Origin: JAABQG01 sp963726365
GTDB lineage: Bacteria; Pseudomonadota; Gammaproteobacteria; Burkholderiales; Burkholderiaceae_C
Length of the DNA: 64,000 bases
Direction: 5' to 3'
Assembly: GCA_963726365.1 (NCBI GenBank)
Contig: CAVSCI010000021.1
Location: forward strand, 274,443 to 338,442
Shown: positions 17,355 to 24,822 of the stretch, one piece after another
Position numbering within the stretch: the stretch's first letter is position 1
Layout: each line of letters starts with the position of its first letter
Made by a program: the position numbers and the translations under genes
The notes under the pieces: generated by a model
What the model saw: the letters and a program-made list of their open reading frames with translations, nothing else
Told to the model about the DNA's origin: nothing
Database searches by the model: none

Positions 17355-18269
17355 ATGATGAGCACTCCGTTCGATCTGGACAATGACGCCGCTTACCGGC
17401 TCTGGCGTGATGCCAAGCGCGCCAGCCATCCGGTACAGGCCCAGGATCTGGTGGTGGACGTGGCCGACCCGCGCGCCCTGACCAATGCCGAGCGCCAGGC
17501 TTTGCTGCAACGCTGTGCCACGGCCAACATGGCCATCTACCGAAGTCCGCTGACAAATGAGGACAAGGCCATCCCGCGCAAGCTGGCCGCGCAGCTGGGC
17601 CTGCACCGGCTCGATGCCAACTGGCTCGCCGATGAAGACGGCATCTCACCGATTGCGGTGGCGCCGTCGGGCGGTGATCGGCCAGCGTTCATCCCCTATA
17701 CCAATCGAGCCATCAAGTGGCATACCGATGGGTACTACCATCCGGGCTCGCGCCACATAAAGGCCATGGTCCTGCATTGCGTGCGGGCTGCCTCCGAAGG
17801 CGGCGGGACAGCGCTGATGGATCATGAGATGGCCTACATTGCCCTGCGTGAAGCCAATCCGAACTGGGTGAACGCATTGATGGCGCCTGATGCCATGACC
17901 ATTCCCGCGCGGCTGGACGACGACGGAGTCGCGCGCCCCGAGCAGACCGGGCCTGTATTTTCGGTCGATGCAGAAAGCGGCGCGCTGCACATGCGCTACA
18001 CCGCCCGCACTCGCAGCATCCAGTGGAAGGATGACCAGATCACAAGCGACGCTACAGGGTTTCTCTCGCGACTGCTCGACAGTGATGGGCCGCACGTGTT
18101 TCGCTTGCGTCTGGATTCCGGCATGGGGCTGGTGTGCAACAACGTGCTGCATGACCGTGCGGCCTTTGTTGACGATCCCCGGCATCCCCGACTGCTGTAC
18201 CGGGCCCGCTATCTGGATCGGGTCGATGGGCCTGCACAAGTTCAGCCATGGGCCTCTCCATCGGGTTGA
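17355..18269 (+). CDS. TauD/TfdA-family Fe(II)/2-oxoglutarate-dependent oxygenase
   Basis: A 304-residue protein with the non-haem iron facial triad of the TauD family: H123 and D125 in KWHTDGYYHP, the distal histidine H266 in NNVLHDRAAF, and arginines R283/R285 in LLYRARYLD for the 2-oxoglutarate carboxylate. TauD enzymes release sulfite from sulfonates. That would suit this locus, but the N-terminal half (residues 1-110) differs from taurine dioxygenase and the substrate cannot be read from the sequence. It is sandwiched between an orphan helical protein and a ferredoxin-reductase fusion. Confidence 0.82.
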   Translation: MMSTPFDLDNDAAYRLWRDAKRASHPVQAQDLVVDVADPRALTNAERQALLQRCATANMAIYRSPLTNEDKAIPRKLAAQLGLHRLDANWLADEDGISPIAVAPSGGDRPAFIPYTNRAIKWHTDGYYHPGSRHIKAMVLHCVRAASEGGGTALMDHEMAYIALREANPNWVNALMAPDAMTIPARLDDDGVARPEQTGPVFSVDAESGALHMRYTARTRSIQWKDDQITSDATGFLSRLLDSDGPHVFRLRLDSGMGLVCNNVLHDRAAFVDDPRHPRLLYRARYLDRVDGPAQVQPWASPSG

Positions 18270-18337
18270 TGGAGAAATAGGAAGATGTCCCTCGATCCTC
18301 ATGCATTGATAGCTACAAATAATATAGCAATATCACA

Positions 18338-19813
18338 ATGTCCCATCTCGTGAGTGTTTGGCGTGCCGCCCAGCTCGTGGGCGTAGCCCGAGGGGTCTTG
18401 CAGCAGCAGGTGCGTGAAGGCGCCCTGATGCTGAGTGACGGCATGGTTTCAACGGACGACCTGATGGGCCTGTACCCCGGTGTGGTTCTCGAGGAATCAG
18501 GTTTGCTGGAGCGGGTCGCGCAGATCCGTGATGAGGCTTTTGGCAAGCGGGTGCGGGAGCGCATGCTGCCCAGTCAGGAGGTATTGGCGCAGCGGCTTTT
18601 TGCCCAAAGCCAGGAGCTGGCGGATGTTCGAAAACATTTGCAGCGCTATCACGGCCTGGTTCTGGAACTGCAGCGGCGCATCAGGGAGTTCGGCGCGCAG
18701 GATCCGGATGACGCTGCCTGGCTGGAGATGGAGCGGCAGGTTACACAGGGGCTGGCGAAAGCACTTGCAACTGAATCAGTCGACTTCCTGGAGGTTCTTG
18801 ACGATATGCTCAAAGTCATGACATCACACGTCACGGTGCGCCCCAGCGGGCATGAGTTCATGGTGGAAGGGCATACCAACCTGCTGCAGTCGGGCCTGCA
18901 TGCCGGACTCAAACTGAACTACGGGTGCGGCAACGGCAGTTGCGGCATGTGCAAGGTGCGCGTCATTTCCGGCGACGTCGTGAAGACACAGCACTTTGAC
19001 TACCCGCTCTCCGAAACCGAGAAGGCTCAGGGCTACACGCTGATGTGCTGTCACACGGCAGCCAGCAGCGATTTGACGCTGGAAATGCTCGAGGCGAGCG
19101 GGCCGCAGGACATTCCCGAGCAACTCATCCTGACCCAGGTGCGCGCCGTTTCTACACTGGCGCCGGATACCCGCTTGTTGCACTTGCAGACACCGCGCAC
19201 GCACAGGCTGCGTTTTCTGGCGGGGCAGTCTGTTCAGCTGGGCTGGACCCTGCCAGGCCAGGCCGACGTGCATGCGACGTACCCGGTGGCGAGCTGTCCA
19301 TGCGACGATCGAAACCTGCTCTTTTTTGTCGCACGTGATGGGTCCGACGCATTCGCGCGGCATCTGTTTGCCGGTGACATCAAATCTGGCGCAGGCGTTA
19401 CAGTGCTGGGCCCCACGGGCGAGTTTGTGTTGGCTGATGGGCACCGTCCCCTGGTATTCGCCGCCTGTGACGGGGGGTTCGCACCGATCAAGAGCCTGAT
19501 CGAGCACGCACTGTCCCTTGACGCAGCACCTTCGCTGACCTTGTTCTGGCTCGCCACGCGCAGTGACGGACATTTCAGCAGCAACCAGTGTCGTGCCTGG
19601 TCTGAAGCCTTGGACCAGTTTGAATATGAATTGGTCTCGCATGTGGATGCAAATCTGGGTGCGTGGCAAATCGCCCAGGCCATGCGCGCCGATCTGTTTG
19701 ACATTGACTGCGATTTTTATCTGTGTGGGCCGGAAGACTTTGTCAAAACCCTGCACGATGAACTTCGTGCAGCAGGGGTCGCGGCGGCACAGATTTTTTC
19801 CCAGTCGCTTTGA
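18338..19813 (+). CDS. HTH-like/coiled-coil domain fused to [2Fe-2S] ferredoxin and FAD/NAD reductase
   Basis: A 491-residue fusion. Residues 1-50 look like a DNA-binding helix-turn-helix (VWRAAQLVGVARGVLQQQV). Residues 55-150 are long amphipathic helices that may dimerise. A plant-type [2Fe-2S] ferredoxin follows at 165-250 with C197, C202, C205 and C237 or C238 (YGCGNGSCGMCK ... LMCC). A ferredoxin-NAD(P) reductase module occupies 255-491 (flavin part, then VFAACDGGFAPIKSLIEHA and YLCGPEDF). The reductase part could feed electrons to the TauD-like oxygenase. The N-terminal part could make it a redox-sensing regulator. The upstream gap of 68 bp is the largest within the operon. Confidence 0.8.
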   Translation: MSHLVSVWRAAQLVGVARGVLQQQVREGALMLSDGMVSTDDLMGLYPGVVLEESGLLERVAQIRDEAFGKRVRERMLPSQEVLAQRLFAQSQELADVRKHLQRYHGLVLELQRRIREFGAQDPDDAAWLEMERQVTQGLAKALATESVDFLEVLDDMLKVMTSHVTVRPSGHEFMVEGHTNLLQSGLHAGLKLNYGCGNGSCGMCKVRVISGDVVKTQHFDYPLSETEKAQGYTLMCCHTAASSDLTLEMLEASGPQDIPEQLILTQVRAVSTLAPDTRLLHLQTPRTHRLRFLAGQSVQLGWTLPGQADVHATYPVASCPCDDRNLLFFVARDGSDAFARHLFAGDIKSGAGVTVLGPTGEFVLADGHRPLVFAACDGGFAPIKSLIEHALSLDAAPSLTLFWLATRSDGHFSSNQCRAWSEALDQFEYELVSHVDANLGAWQIAQAMRADLFDIDCDFYLCGPEDFVKTLHDELRAAGVAAAQIFSQSL

Positions 19814-19837
19814 ATCAGCGCCATCACTTCACTTCAT

Positions 19838-20227
19838 ATGCCAATGCCCAAAGACATGGAGGCGCTAGTTGGCGACACCTATGCCGACGCGTCATCTCCT
19901 GAAGCGCACACAGCTTTGCCAGACTGTGCCGGTGGTGAATCCTTCGCCCTGATGGTGTTGGGGCATAGCATGGCGCCCGAGTTCAATGAAGGCGAGATCA
20001 TCGTCATCGAGCCTGACGGTCTGGCACGGGAGGGCTCATATGTTCTAGCGTGGAACCAAGAAGAGTGGACCTTCAGGCAACTCCTGCGGTCTGGCGCAGA
20101 GTGGGTACTGCATCCACTGAACCCTGAGTTCGAAGACGTGCCGCTGGAGGATTTCTCGGGCGTGCGCGGGGTGATCATCCAGAAGGCGTTGCCTGGGCGC
20201 AGGCGGGCTTCCAAACGCTATATTTAA
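19838..20227 (+). CDS. LexA/UmuD-fold (S24-like) protein without the catalytic lysine
   Basis: A 129-residue protein matching the C-terminal fold of LexA and UmuD. The nucleophile serine is present as S44 in LGHSMAPEFNEGEIIVIEP. The general-base lysine expected 36-37 residues later (as in VTVKRL of LexA) is R80 in WTFRQLL. No DNA-binding domain is attached. It therefore looks like an inactive or altered S24 domain, perhaps a sensor or adaptor. It follows the fusion reductase by 24 bp. The basic tail (RRRASKRYI) could contact nucleic acid. Confidence 0.78.
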   Translation: MPMPKDMEALVGDTYADASSPEAHTALPDCAGGESFALMVLGHSMAPEFNEGEIIVIEPDGLAREGSYVLAWNQEEWTFRQLLRSGAEWVLHPLNPEFEDVPLEDFSGVRGVIIQKALPGRRRASKRYI

Positions 20228-20260
20228 AGCCAGAACTGGACCGAATGGAGTTCAACCGTC

Positions 20261-20479
20261 ATGCCTTACTACATCTACAGGATCAAGCCGTTCTCGCAGT
20301 TTGAAAAAGTCGCCGAGTTCGGGGCCTTCAAGGAGGCCTCGGCGCAAGCCAAGGTGTTGCGCGCGGCTCAACCCACTGATATGACGGGAAAAATAAAGAT
20401 CATGTTTGCCGAAGATGAGTTGCAAGCGGAAGATCTGTTGTGCCAGGTGCGCACCCCCGGTCCCAAGGGTGACGACTGA
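20261..20479 (+). CDS. Small basic/acidic protein of the sulfur operon, unknown
   Basis: A 72-residue soluble protein, beginning MPYYIYRIKPFSQFEKV. It has one cysteine (CQV near residue 61), no signal and no membrane helix. It reads as a beta-alpha-beta unit followed by an acidic helix (FAEDELQAEDLL). I do not know the family. It lies 33 bp after the LexA-fold gene and 10 bp before the next gene, so it is part of the same transcript. Confidence 0.68.
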   Translation: MPYYIYRIKPFSQFEKVAEFGAFKEASAQAKVLRAAQPTDMTGKIKIMFAEDELQAEDLLCQVRTPGPKGDD

Positions 20480-20489
20480 GAGTAAGGAC

Positions 20490-20933
20490 GTGGACGAACT
20501 CGCCTTTCACGCACGTCGGCCGCAACTGAACCCGGTGCCTTGCGTGTTTGAGAAGGCCATCCTTTCAAATTGCGCCCAGTGCGAGCTTGCCAGTCGGCAT
20601 GCACTGGCCGAGCGTGAACTCGTTGCTTGTTCCAGTGAAGTGGCGCAAATCAATTGCACGACGCTTGCAAGGCTGTTTCGCGAACGTGCCACCTTTGCAC
20701 TTCGGCTGCCCCTTCTGGGTTTGCCTGTCGCCCATGCAAAAGCAATGCAGTTGCAGTGCGGGGGCCTTCACGGCCTGCAGGCGGTTCTGAATGAGCCCAC
20801 CCCAGACGTTCATGTGATGGTGCGCAAGGCGTTGGCGAACGACGCAAGCCTGCTGGATTTACCCTGGGGGGAAATCGTCTCACACGTCCTGGCCTGGCAA
20901 ATCCGGCGCCGCGCGGCCAAGCCTCAAAGCTAG
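20490..20933 (+). CDS. Cysteine-rich unknown protein, last gene of the divergent operon
   Basis: A 147-residue protein starting at a GTG close behind AAGGA. Its N-terminal half holds five cysteines (PCVFEKAILSNCAQCELAS, then VACSS and NC), arranged so that an Fe-S cluster or a structural zinc is plausible. The rest is helical (TTLARLFRERATFALRLPLL). I do not recognise it. It ends 51 bp before the convergent YeeE/YedE gene, with no clear terminator hairpin between them. GTG as start is inferred; the open frame runs further upstream through the previous gene. Confidence 0.7.
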   Translation: MDELAFHARRPQLNPVPCVFEKAILSNCAQCELASRHALAERELVACSSEVAQINCTTLARLFRERATFALRLPLLGLPVAHAKAMQLQCGGLHGLQAVLNEPTPDVHVMVRKALANDASLLDLPWGEIVSHVLAWQIRRRAAKPQS

Positions 20934-20984
20934 ATCACTGCGTGTGCCGGCGCATCCATCCGGCGCATCGTGTGAGCGCTTTCT

Positions 20985-22088
20985 TTACCGTTGTTGCCAC
21001 TTCATCGTGACCACCGCCCCGCTGATGATCCCTGCAAGCGCAATGAACGATCCCAGAGCCAGGGTGGAGATGCCTGAAAGGCCCTGGCCGATCGTGCAAC
21101 CGATCGCAGTCACGCCGCCGAATCCCATAAGCACCGCGCCGACCAACTGGGTCCGCAAATCCTCCAGCGAGGCAAAGCCTTCCCAACGGAACTGTCGCGT
21201 GCTGACGGCATAGGCGAATGACCCCGCAACGACCCCCATCACCGTGGCGATGCCGAAGGTCACGTGCAGGGTCTTGTCTGTCCACAACATCAGCAATTCC
21301 AGGCTGTACGCGGCGGGCGCCACAAAACTCATGGACTCCAGCGTGCGGGTGTTGGTAGCGAAGTAGACAGTTTCCAGCGTATCCGGGTTTTCTCCATGCC
21401 CGAGGTGCCCCGTAAGGTACCAGGCTGCCACGATCAACAGGCCAAGGACGATCGCGCCAAAGACGTGGGAATGGTTGTCCCGAAAGCGCTTGTCCTTGAA
21501 AACAAAAAATAGCAAGCACACACTGACCGTTGCCAGGGTGCCCAGCAAAGCCGTCTTCTCCGGCAATCCACCCAACTTCGCCACCATCAGCGGCAACCCC
21601 TGCGTGGCCAGGCCGAATGACGCCAAATCGATGGCCACCGGATCCAGAAAGCTGGCACGAAGTTGGCCGAACAAGCCCTTGAGTGTCATGTAGGCCGATA
21701 TCGCCAAAAAGACCAGCACTACCAGGGACCGCAGGCTGCCCCCGCCCAGCCGCACCAGGTTCTTGTTGACGCAACCCGCCGAGATCGTCATTCCTATGCC
21801 GAAAAGAAAGCCCCCCAACAGCATGGACAGCCAAGTGATTGTGGGGCGCTGGTAGACGGACTTGGACAGGTCGATCAAACCAAAGTAGAAAAGAAGATTT
21901 GTGCCGATGATGGCCACCGCGATGGACAGGATCCACATGCGCATGCGACCCCAGTGATCCATGTTGACAACATCGGAGATTGCGCCCATGGTGCAAAAGT
22001 TGGTCTTGTTGGCCACTGCACCAAAGATGAAGGCCAGCACAAAGCCGCCCCATGTGACGATTGTGGCTGGGCTGACGGCTTCGTTCAT
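20985..22088 (-). CDS. YeeE/YedE-family sulfur compound transporter
   Basis: A 367-residue integral membrane protein of the YeeE/YedE family, which imports thiosulfate or related reduced sulfur. Conserved membrane-embedded cysteines are seen in NKTNFCTMGA, ISAGCVNKN and AIGCTIGQG, which in YeeE relay thiosulfate. It has about nine to ten helices and the full length of the family. It is the last gene of the minus-strand tusA-dsrE2 unit, 23 bp after an unknown exported protein. It probably brings sulfane sulfur to the cytoplasmic TusA/DsrE2 relay. Confidence 0.9.
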   Translation of the reverse strand: MNEAVSPATIVTWGGFVLAFIFGAVANKTNFCTMGAISDVVNMDHWGRMRMWILSIAVAIIGTNLLFYFGLIDLSKSVYQRPTITWLSMLLGGFLFGIGMTISAGCVNKNLVRLGGGSLRSLVVLVFLAISAYMTLKGLFGQLRASFLDPVAIDLASFGLATQGLPLMVAKLGGLPEKTALLGTLATVSVCLLFFVFKDKRFRDNHSHVFGAIVLGLLIVAAWYLTGHLGHGENPDTLETVYFATNTRTLESMSFVAPAAYSLELLMLWTDKTLHVTFGIATVMGVVAGSFAYAVSTRQFRWEGFASLEDLRTQLVGAVLMGFGGVTAIGCTIGQGLSGISTLALGSFIALAGIISGAVVTMKWQQR

Positions 22089-22111
22089 GGCTGCTCCATA
22101 TCGGGGAGGGA

Positions 22112-22993
22112 TCAGTTGCCTTTTTCGGGGCCGCCGGCGACGCGGGTCAACGTTGTGCGGATCGCTTCCGGCGCATTCATGATCCCCATGAACTGACCCA
22201 TGCCGAGCGCAGGCCAGGCCAGGGCGATTCTATAGCGGCCATACAGGGCATAGACCTTGTTGCCCACAATGAAAACCTCATAGGGGAGTCCAGCCATATG
22301 GTCCGCGCCGATCTTGTTGACCCACCAGCCTTCGCCGTCACCTGGATCGTTCATGGCAACACCAAACACAGCAATTTTCTGTTCGGGCATGACCAACTCA
22401 TAAACCCGGCTGGTGTTTCCCGTGCCCTTGGACAGTCCATCCTGTACCGCTTTGAGCGCGTCTTCAAAGCTGGCGTGTGAGCTCAGTTCGCTGTTGGCGG
22501 CATCGAATCGTTCCATGCCGATAAGGTAGCGGTAGTTGGCCAAATCGCCCTCAGGCACGTCGCCACCGAAGGGCCGCCCCTCACCGAGCGCCTTCTCCAG
22601 TCTGGCCTGTACCGACTTGACGGCGGGCCTGGCGGTCTTGAATTGACCCCGCAGATAGGCACGATACCAATAGTCCGGATTCATGTAGGACACTGTCCCG
22701 TCGGTCTGCACCGCCACGCGAATTCCGGACGCGATGACGGCGGAGCCGCCAATGGCCCGGATGGTCTCCAGCATGGCCCGGTCGGTGACCACCAGAGTGG
22801 CGCGCCCGGCCAGCCCTTTTGGTGCGTGGCGTCCAATGACCTTGAATCCTTCGGCGTCAAGTTTCTTCTCAAGAACGGCCATTTGGGTTGGCAGGTCTGC
22901 CTCGGGGAGTCTGGTCCCCTGGAGGTAGGGCGCGAGTGCCAGGCAGATTTGGGACGTGAGCAGCAGGACACACGCCAGGATCAGTTTCTTCAT
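22112..22993 (-). CDS. Exported protein of unknown function in the tusA-dsrE2 unit
   Basis: A 293-residue protein with a cleavable signal peptide (MKKLILACVLLLTSQICLA, about 20 residues). The mature part contains no cysteine. It seems to have two similar alpha/beta halves (QMAVLEKKLDAEGFKVIGRH near 40, and a second domain from about 165 with FEDALKAVQDGLSKGTGNTS). The mix recalls DUF302-like folds, which is only an impression. Aromatic segments DYWYRAYLRGQF and GEGWWVNKIG are distinctive. It is placed between dsrE2 and the YeeE transporter, so a periplasmic sulfur-binding role is an attractive guess. Confidence 0.8.
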   Translation of the reverse strand: MKKLILACVLLLTSQICLALAPYLQGTRLPEADLPTQMAVLEKKLDAEGFKVIGRHAPKGLAGRATLVVTDRAMLETIRAIGGSAVIASGIRVAVQTDGTVSYMNPDYWYRAYLRGQFKTARPAVKSVQARLEKALGEGRPFGGDVPEGDLANYRYLIGMERFDAANSELSSHASFEDALKAVQDGLSKGTGNTSRVYELVMPEQKIAVFGVAMNDPGDGEGWWVNKIGADHMAGLPYEVFIVGNKVYALYGRYRIALAWPALGMGQFMGIMNAPEAIRTTLTRVAGGPEKGN

Positions 22994-23110
22994 ATGCAGT
23001 TCTCCAAACGGGTCACCGCGCTGATTCTGAACGTGGCAATGCCCGCTCAAAAGCATGGTCGGTCTTGGTCGCGGGAACATTCAAGGCGGGTGTCCGCCCC
23101 GAATGCAATA

Positions 23111-23581
23111 TCAGATGAACAGGCAAACGTCAGATTCGCCGGCAAACTTCATGAAGGTGGCGGCGCCGCCGTATTCCACGTCCTTGATGAACTCGCTGGT
23201 CTCAAACTCGAACAAGTCCACGGTCATCTGGCAGGCAACGAACTTGACCTCTGCCTCAAGGCAGAGGTCACGCAGTTCCTGCAAAGAAGCCACGCCCTTG
23301 GACTTCATCTTGTTTTTCATCATCATCGTCGCCATGGATTCCATGCCTGGCAGCATCTGCACGAAGACCGGCATGGGTACCGGCATGGGCATGGCCGGAT
23401 TGGCGAGCGGACTGATCTTGATGCCATCGAGGCTCGTGCGCAGCAACTGCAGGCCGTAGAACGTGAAGAAAATCTGCACCTCCCAGCCCAGCGCTGCCGC
23501 AGTTGAAGCCAGGATGAACGGCGGATAGGCCATGTCCAGGGTGCCCTTGGTGGCGATCAGCGCCATTTTTTTGGTTGCCAT
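23111..23581 (-). CDS. dsrE2: DsrE2-family sulfur relay protein
   Basis: A 156-residue DsrE2 protein. It has one membrane-leaning hydrophobic helix (YPPFILASTAAALGWEVQIFF) and a methionine-rich segment near residues 65-90 (PMPVPMPVFVQMLPGMESM). Cysteines sit in DLCLEAEVKFVACQMTVD, where C126 or so is the conserved sulfur-binding one. DsrE2 is typically encoded with tusA and acts in sulfane sulfur trafficking towards DsrEFH or Hdr-like systems. The start at MATKKMAL was chosen by family length. The gene lies 35 bp downstream of tusA. Confidence 0.9.
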   Translation of the reverse strand: MATKKMALIATKGTLDMAYPPFILASTAAALGWEVQIFFTFYGLQLLRTSLDGIKISPLANPAMPMPVPMPVFVQMLPGMESMATMMMKNKMKSKGVASLQELRDLCLEAEVKFVACQMTVDLFEFETSEFIKDVEYGGAATFMKFAGESDVCLFI

Positions 23582-23616
23582 GCTTGTGCTCAGATGTGGG
23601 TTGAAACGCAGGTCGC

Positions 23617-23844
23617 TCAAGCTTTCTTGAGATAGAACACGAATTTGCTGTTTTCGCTGGCTTGCTCCAGCAAGGCATTGCCCGTTTGTTCTGCAAACGC
23701 GGCCATGTCGCACACCGATCCAGGATCGGTGGAAATCACACGCAGGACCTGGCCGGATGCCATGTCGGCCAAAGCCTTCTTGGTCTTGACGATGGGCAGC
23801 GGGCAGGCAAGGCCTGAGGCATCAAATTCTTTGTTGAAATCCAT
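23617..23844 (-). CDS. tusA: TusA sulfur carrier
   Basis: A 75-residue TusA/SirA-family protein with the active-site CPxP motif in GLACPLPIVKTKKAL near residue 14. TusA receives persulfide sulfur and hands it on, in sulfur oxidisers to DsrEFH. A second cysteine occurs in DPGSVCDMAAF, a position also seen in other TusA proteins. The ATG at 23844 was preferred to the one at 23856 because GGAGATAAAC gives it a ribosome site. It is the first gene of the tusA-dsrE2-unknown-yeeE unit. No rhodanese gene accompanies it here. Confidence 0.93.
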   Translation of the reverse strand: MDFNKEFDASGLACPLPIVKTKKALADMASGQVLRVISTDPGSVCDMAAFAEQTGNALLEQASENSKFVFYLKKA

Positions 23845-23968
23845 GTTTATCTCCATTTTTAGGCTGTCTCCAGCCAGCTATTTACCGAAAAAGAGTGCGT
23901 CCAAAACGACCAAAGGGACACCATGCCCATAGCATGACGCGATTCTTGAATAGGCATCTCTGCGCGTC

Positions 23969-24009
23969 TATCACCGCGAAGGGTGATGGAGGGTAGCCCA
24001 TTTGGGTAG
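23969..24009 (-). promoter_or_regulatory. Composite motif CTACCCA-N3-GGCTA plus ATCACCC (copy 2, tusA side)
   Basis: On the minus strand CTACCCAAATGGGCTA (24009-23994) is followed six bases later by ATCACCC (23987-23981) and, in inverted orientation, GGTGATA (23975-23969). The first element matches the dsr-side copy at 13 of 16 positions. It lies about 125-165 bp ahead of the tusA start and points towards tusA. Confidence 0.45.
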
Positions 24010-24311
24010 TGGGGTTTTTGTCCCTTTTTGAGGCGTTGCGCAAAAGGGGTGAGCCTGCTTGGCGTGCATCGGACGCAACAAGATGGACATGCGAAACTGG
24101 ATCCGCACGTTTGTCATCGGTGCAATTGCACCCTGCATGCGAAAACTTTGCATCGCGCCCTTCTTCGAGCGATTCATGGCGCTGAAGCGCAGGTCGGAAA
24201 TGAATACGGGCATGACTGGCGCTGCTGAAAAATCCGGGGAATCCCTGATGCCCAGGTGTGAACTCGATGTGCCCGATGTCTGACAAATCAATAGAATTAA
24301 AAGCTGGTTAT

Positions 24312-24327
24312 ATTCGTAAGAACGAAT
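24312..24327. promoter_or_regulatory. Perfect inverted repeat ATTC-N8-GAAT, candidate ArsR/SqrR-type operator
   Basis: ATTCGTAAGAACGAAT is a perfect 6-4-6 palindrome lying just ahead of the ribosome site of the cytochrome c gene at 24339 and next to a TATATT box. The form ATTC-N8-GAAT resembles what has been reported for persulfide-responsive ArsR-family repressors. An ArsR-family gene lies 1 kb downstream at 25377 and has the half-site TATATTCG in front of it. The link is inferred. Confidence 0.5.
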
Positions 24328-24338
24328 GAGGAGAATTC

Positions 24339-24653
24339 ATGCGATTGCTTCATGTCACGACTGCGACCATGGTTGCCACCCTGGTTTCAACCGCGGCCTT
24401 GGCCAGCAAGGAGTTGGCCCAGAAAAGCGCGTGCCTGGCATGTCATGCCCCTGACAAGAAACTGGTGGGCCCCGCTTATCAGGACGTTGCCAAGAAATAT
24501 GCGGGACAGAAAGACGTGGAGGCGACCTTGGCCAAGAGCATCAAGGCCGGTGGTTCGGGCAAGTGGGGGCCGGTTCCCATGCCAGCGCAGACTGCTTTGA
24601 CCGATGCCGACGCCGCGGCGCTTGCAGTCTGGATTTTGGCGGGCGCCAAGTGA
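24339..24653 (+). CDS. Small monohaem cytochrome c (c551/c552 type)
   Basis: A 104-residue periplasmic cytochrome with a signal peptide (about residues 1-22) and one haem site CLACH. The methionine ligand is probably in GPVPMPAQTALT. The mature part is clearly similar to the C-terminal haem domain of SoxD encoded 3.5 kb downstream (VGPAYQDVAKKYAGQ versus VGPAFADVAKKYAGK; the shared GGSG-K/L-WGP segment). It is thus a likely electron acceptor for the Sox enzymes or a relative of the SoxD domain. The start has GAGGAG in front and the ATTC-N8-GAAT palindrome just upstream. Confidence 0.88.
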   Translation: MRLLHVTTATMVATLVSTAALASKELAQKSACLACHAPDKKLVGPAYQDVAKKYAGQKDVEATLAKSIKAGGSGKWGPVPMPAQTALTDADAAALAVWILAGAK

Positions 24654-24822
24654 TCATCGGTGATTCCTGGGCAGGCCCGTTCAGCTGAGCCCACCCTGTT
24701 TGGATGTTTGGGAAGTGCCGTCCCGACATCGGTCTCACTGTCGCCTTTGAGCTGGCCCCTAAGAGCTGAAGTGCAACGATAGGTTCACGAGTTGCATTTG
24801 AAGGTTCAATTTGGAGTTTGCA

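Larger units (their letters stand above)
23845..24338. promoter_or_regulatory. Intergenic region between tusA and the cytochrome c gene
   Basis: About 490 bp with no gene I can support. It contains the composite motif shared with the dsr control region (23969-24009) and, at the far right, a perfect inverted repeat in front of the cytochrome gene. Short open frames on both strands (about 23971-24291) lack ribosome sites and family likeness. They might be remnants. Confidence 0.5.

Noticed and set aside
23971..24291. Open frames on both strands between tusA and the cytochrome gene
   Set aside because: They have no ribosome sites and no family likeness, and they overlap one another and the regulatory motifs.
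15163..24338. Possible CRISPR locus because of the Cas6-like gene
   Set aside because: No direct repeats with regular spacers and no other cas-type gene are seen in the window. The Cas6-like gene appears to be an orphan.
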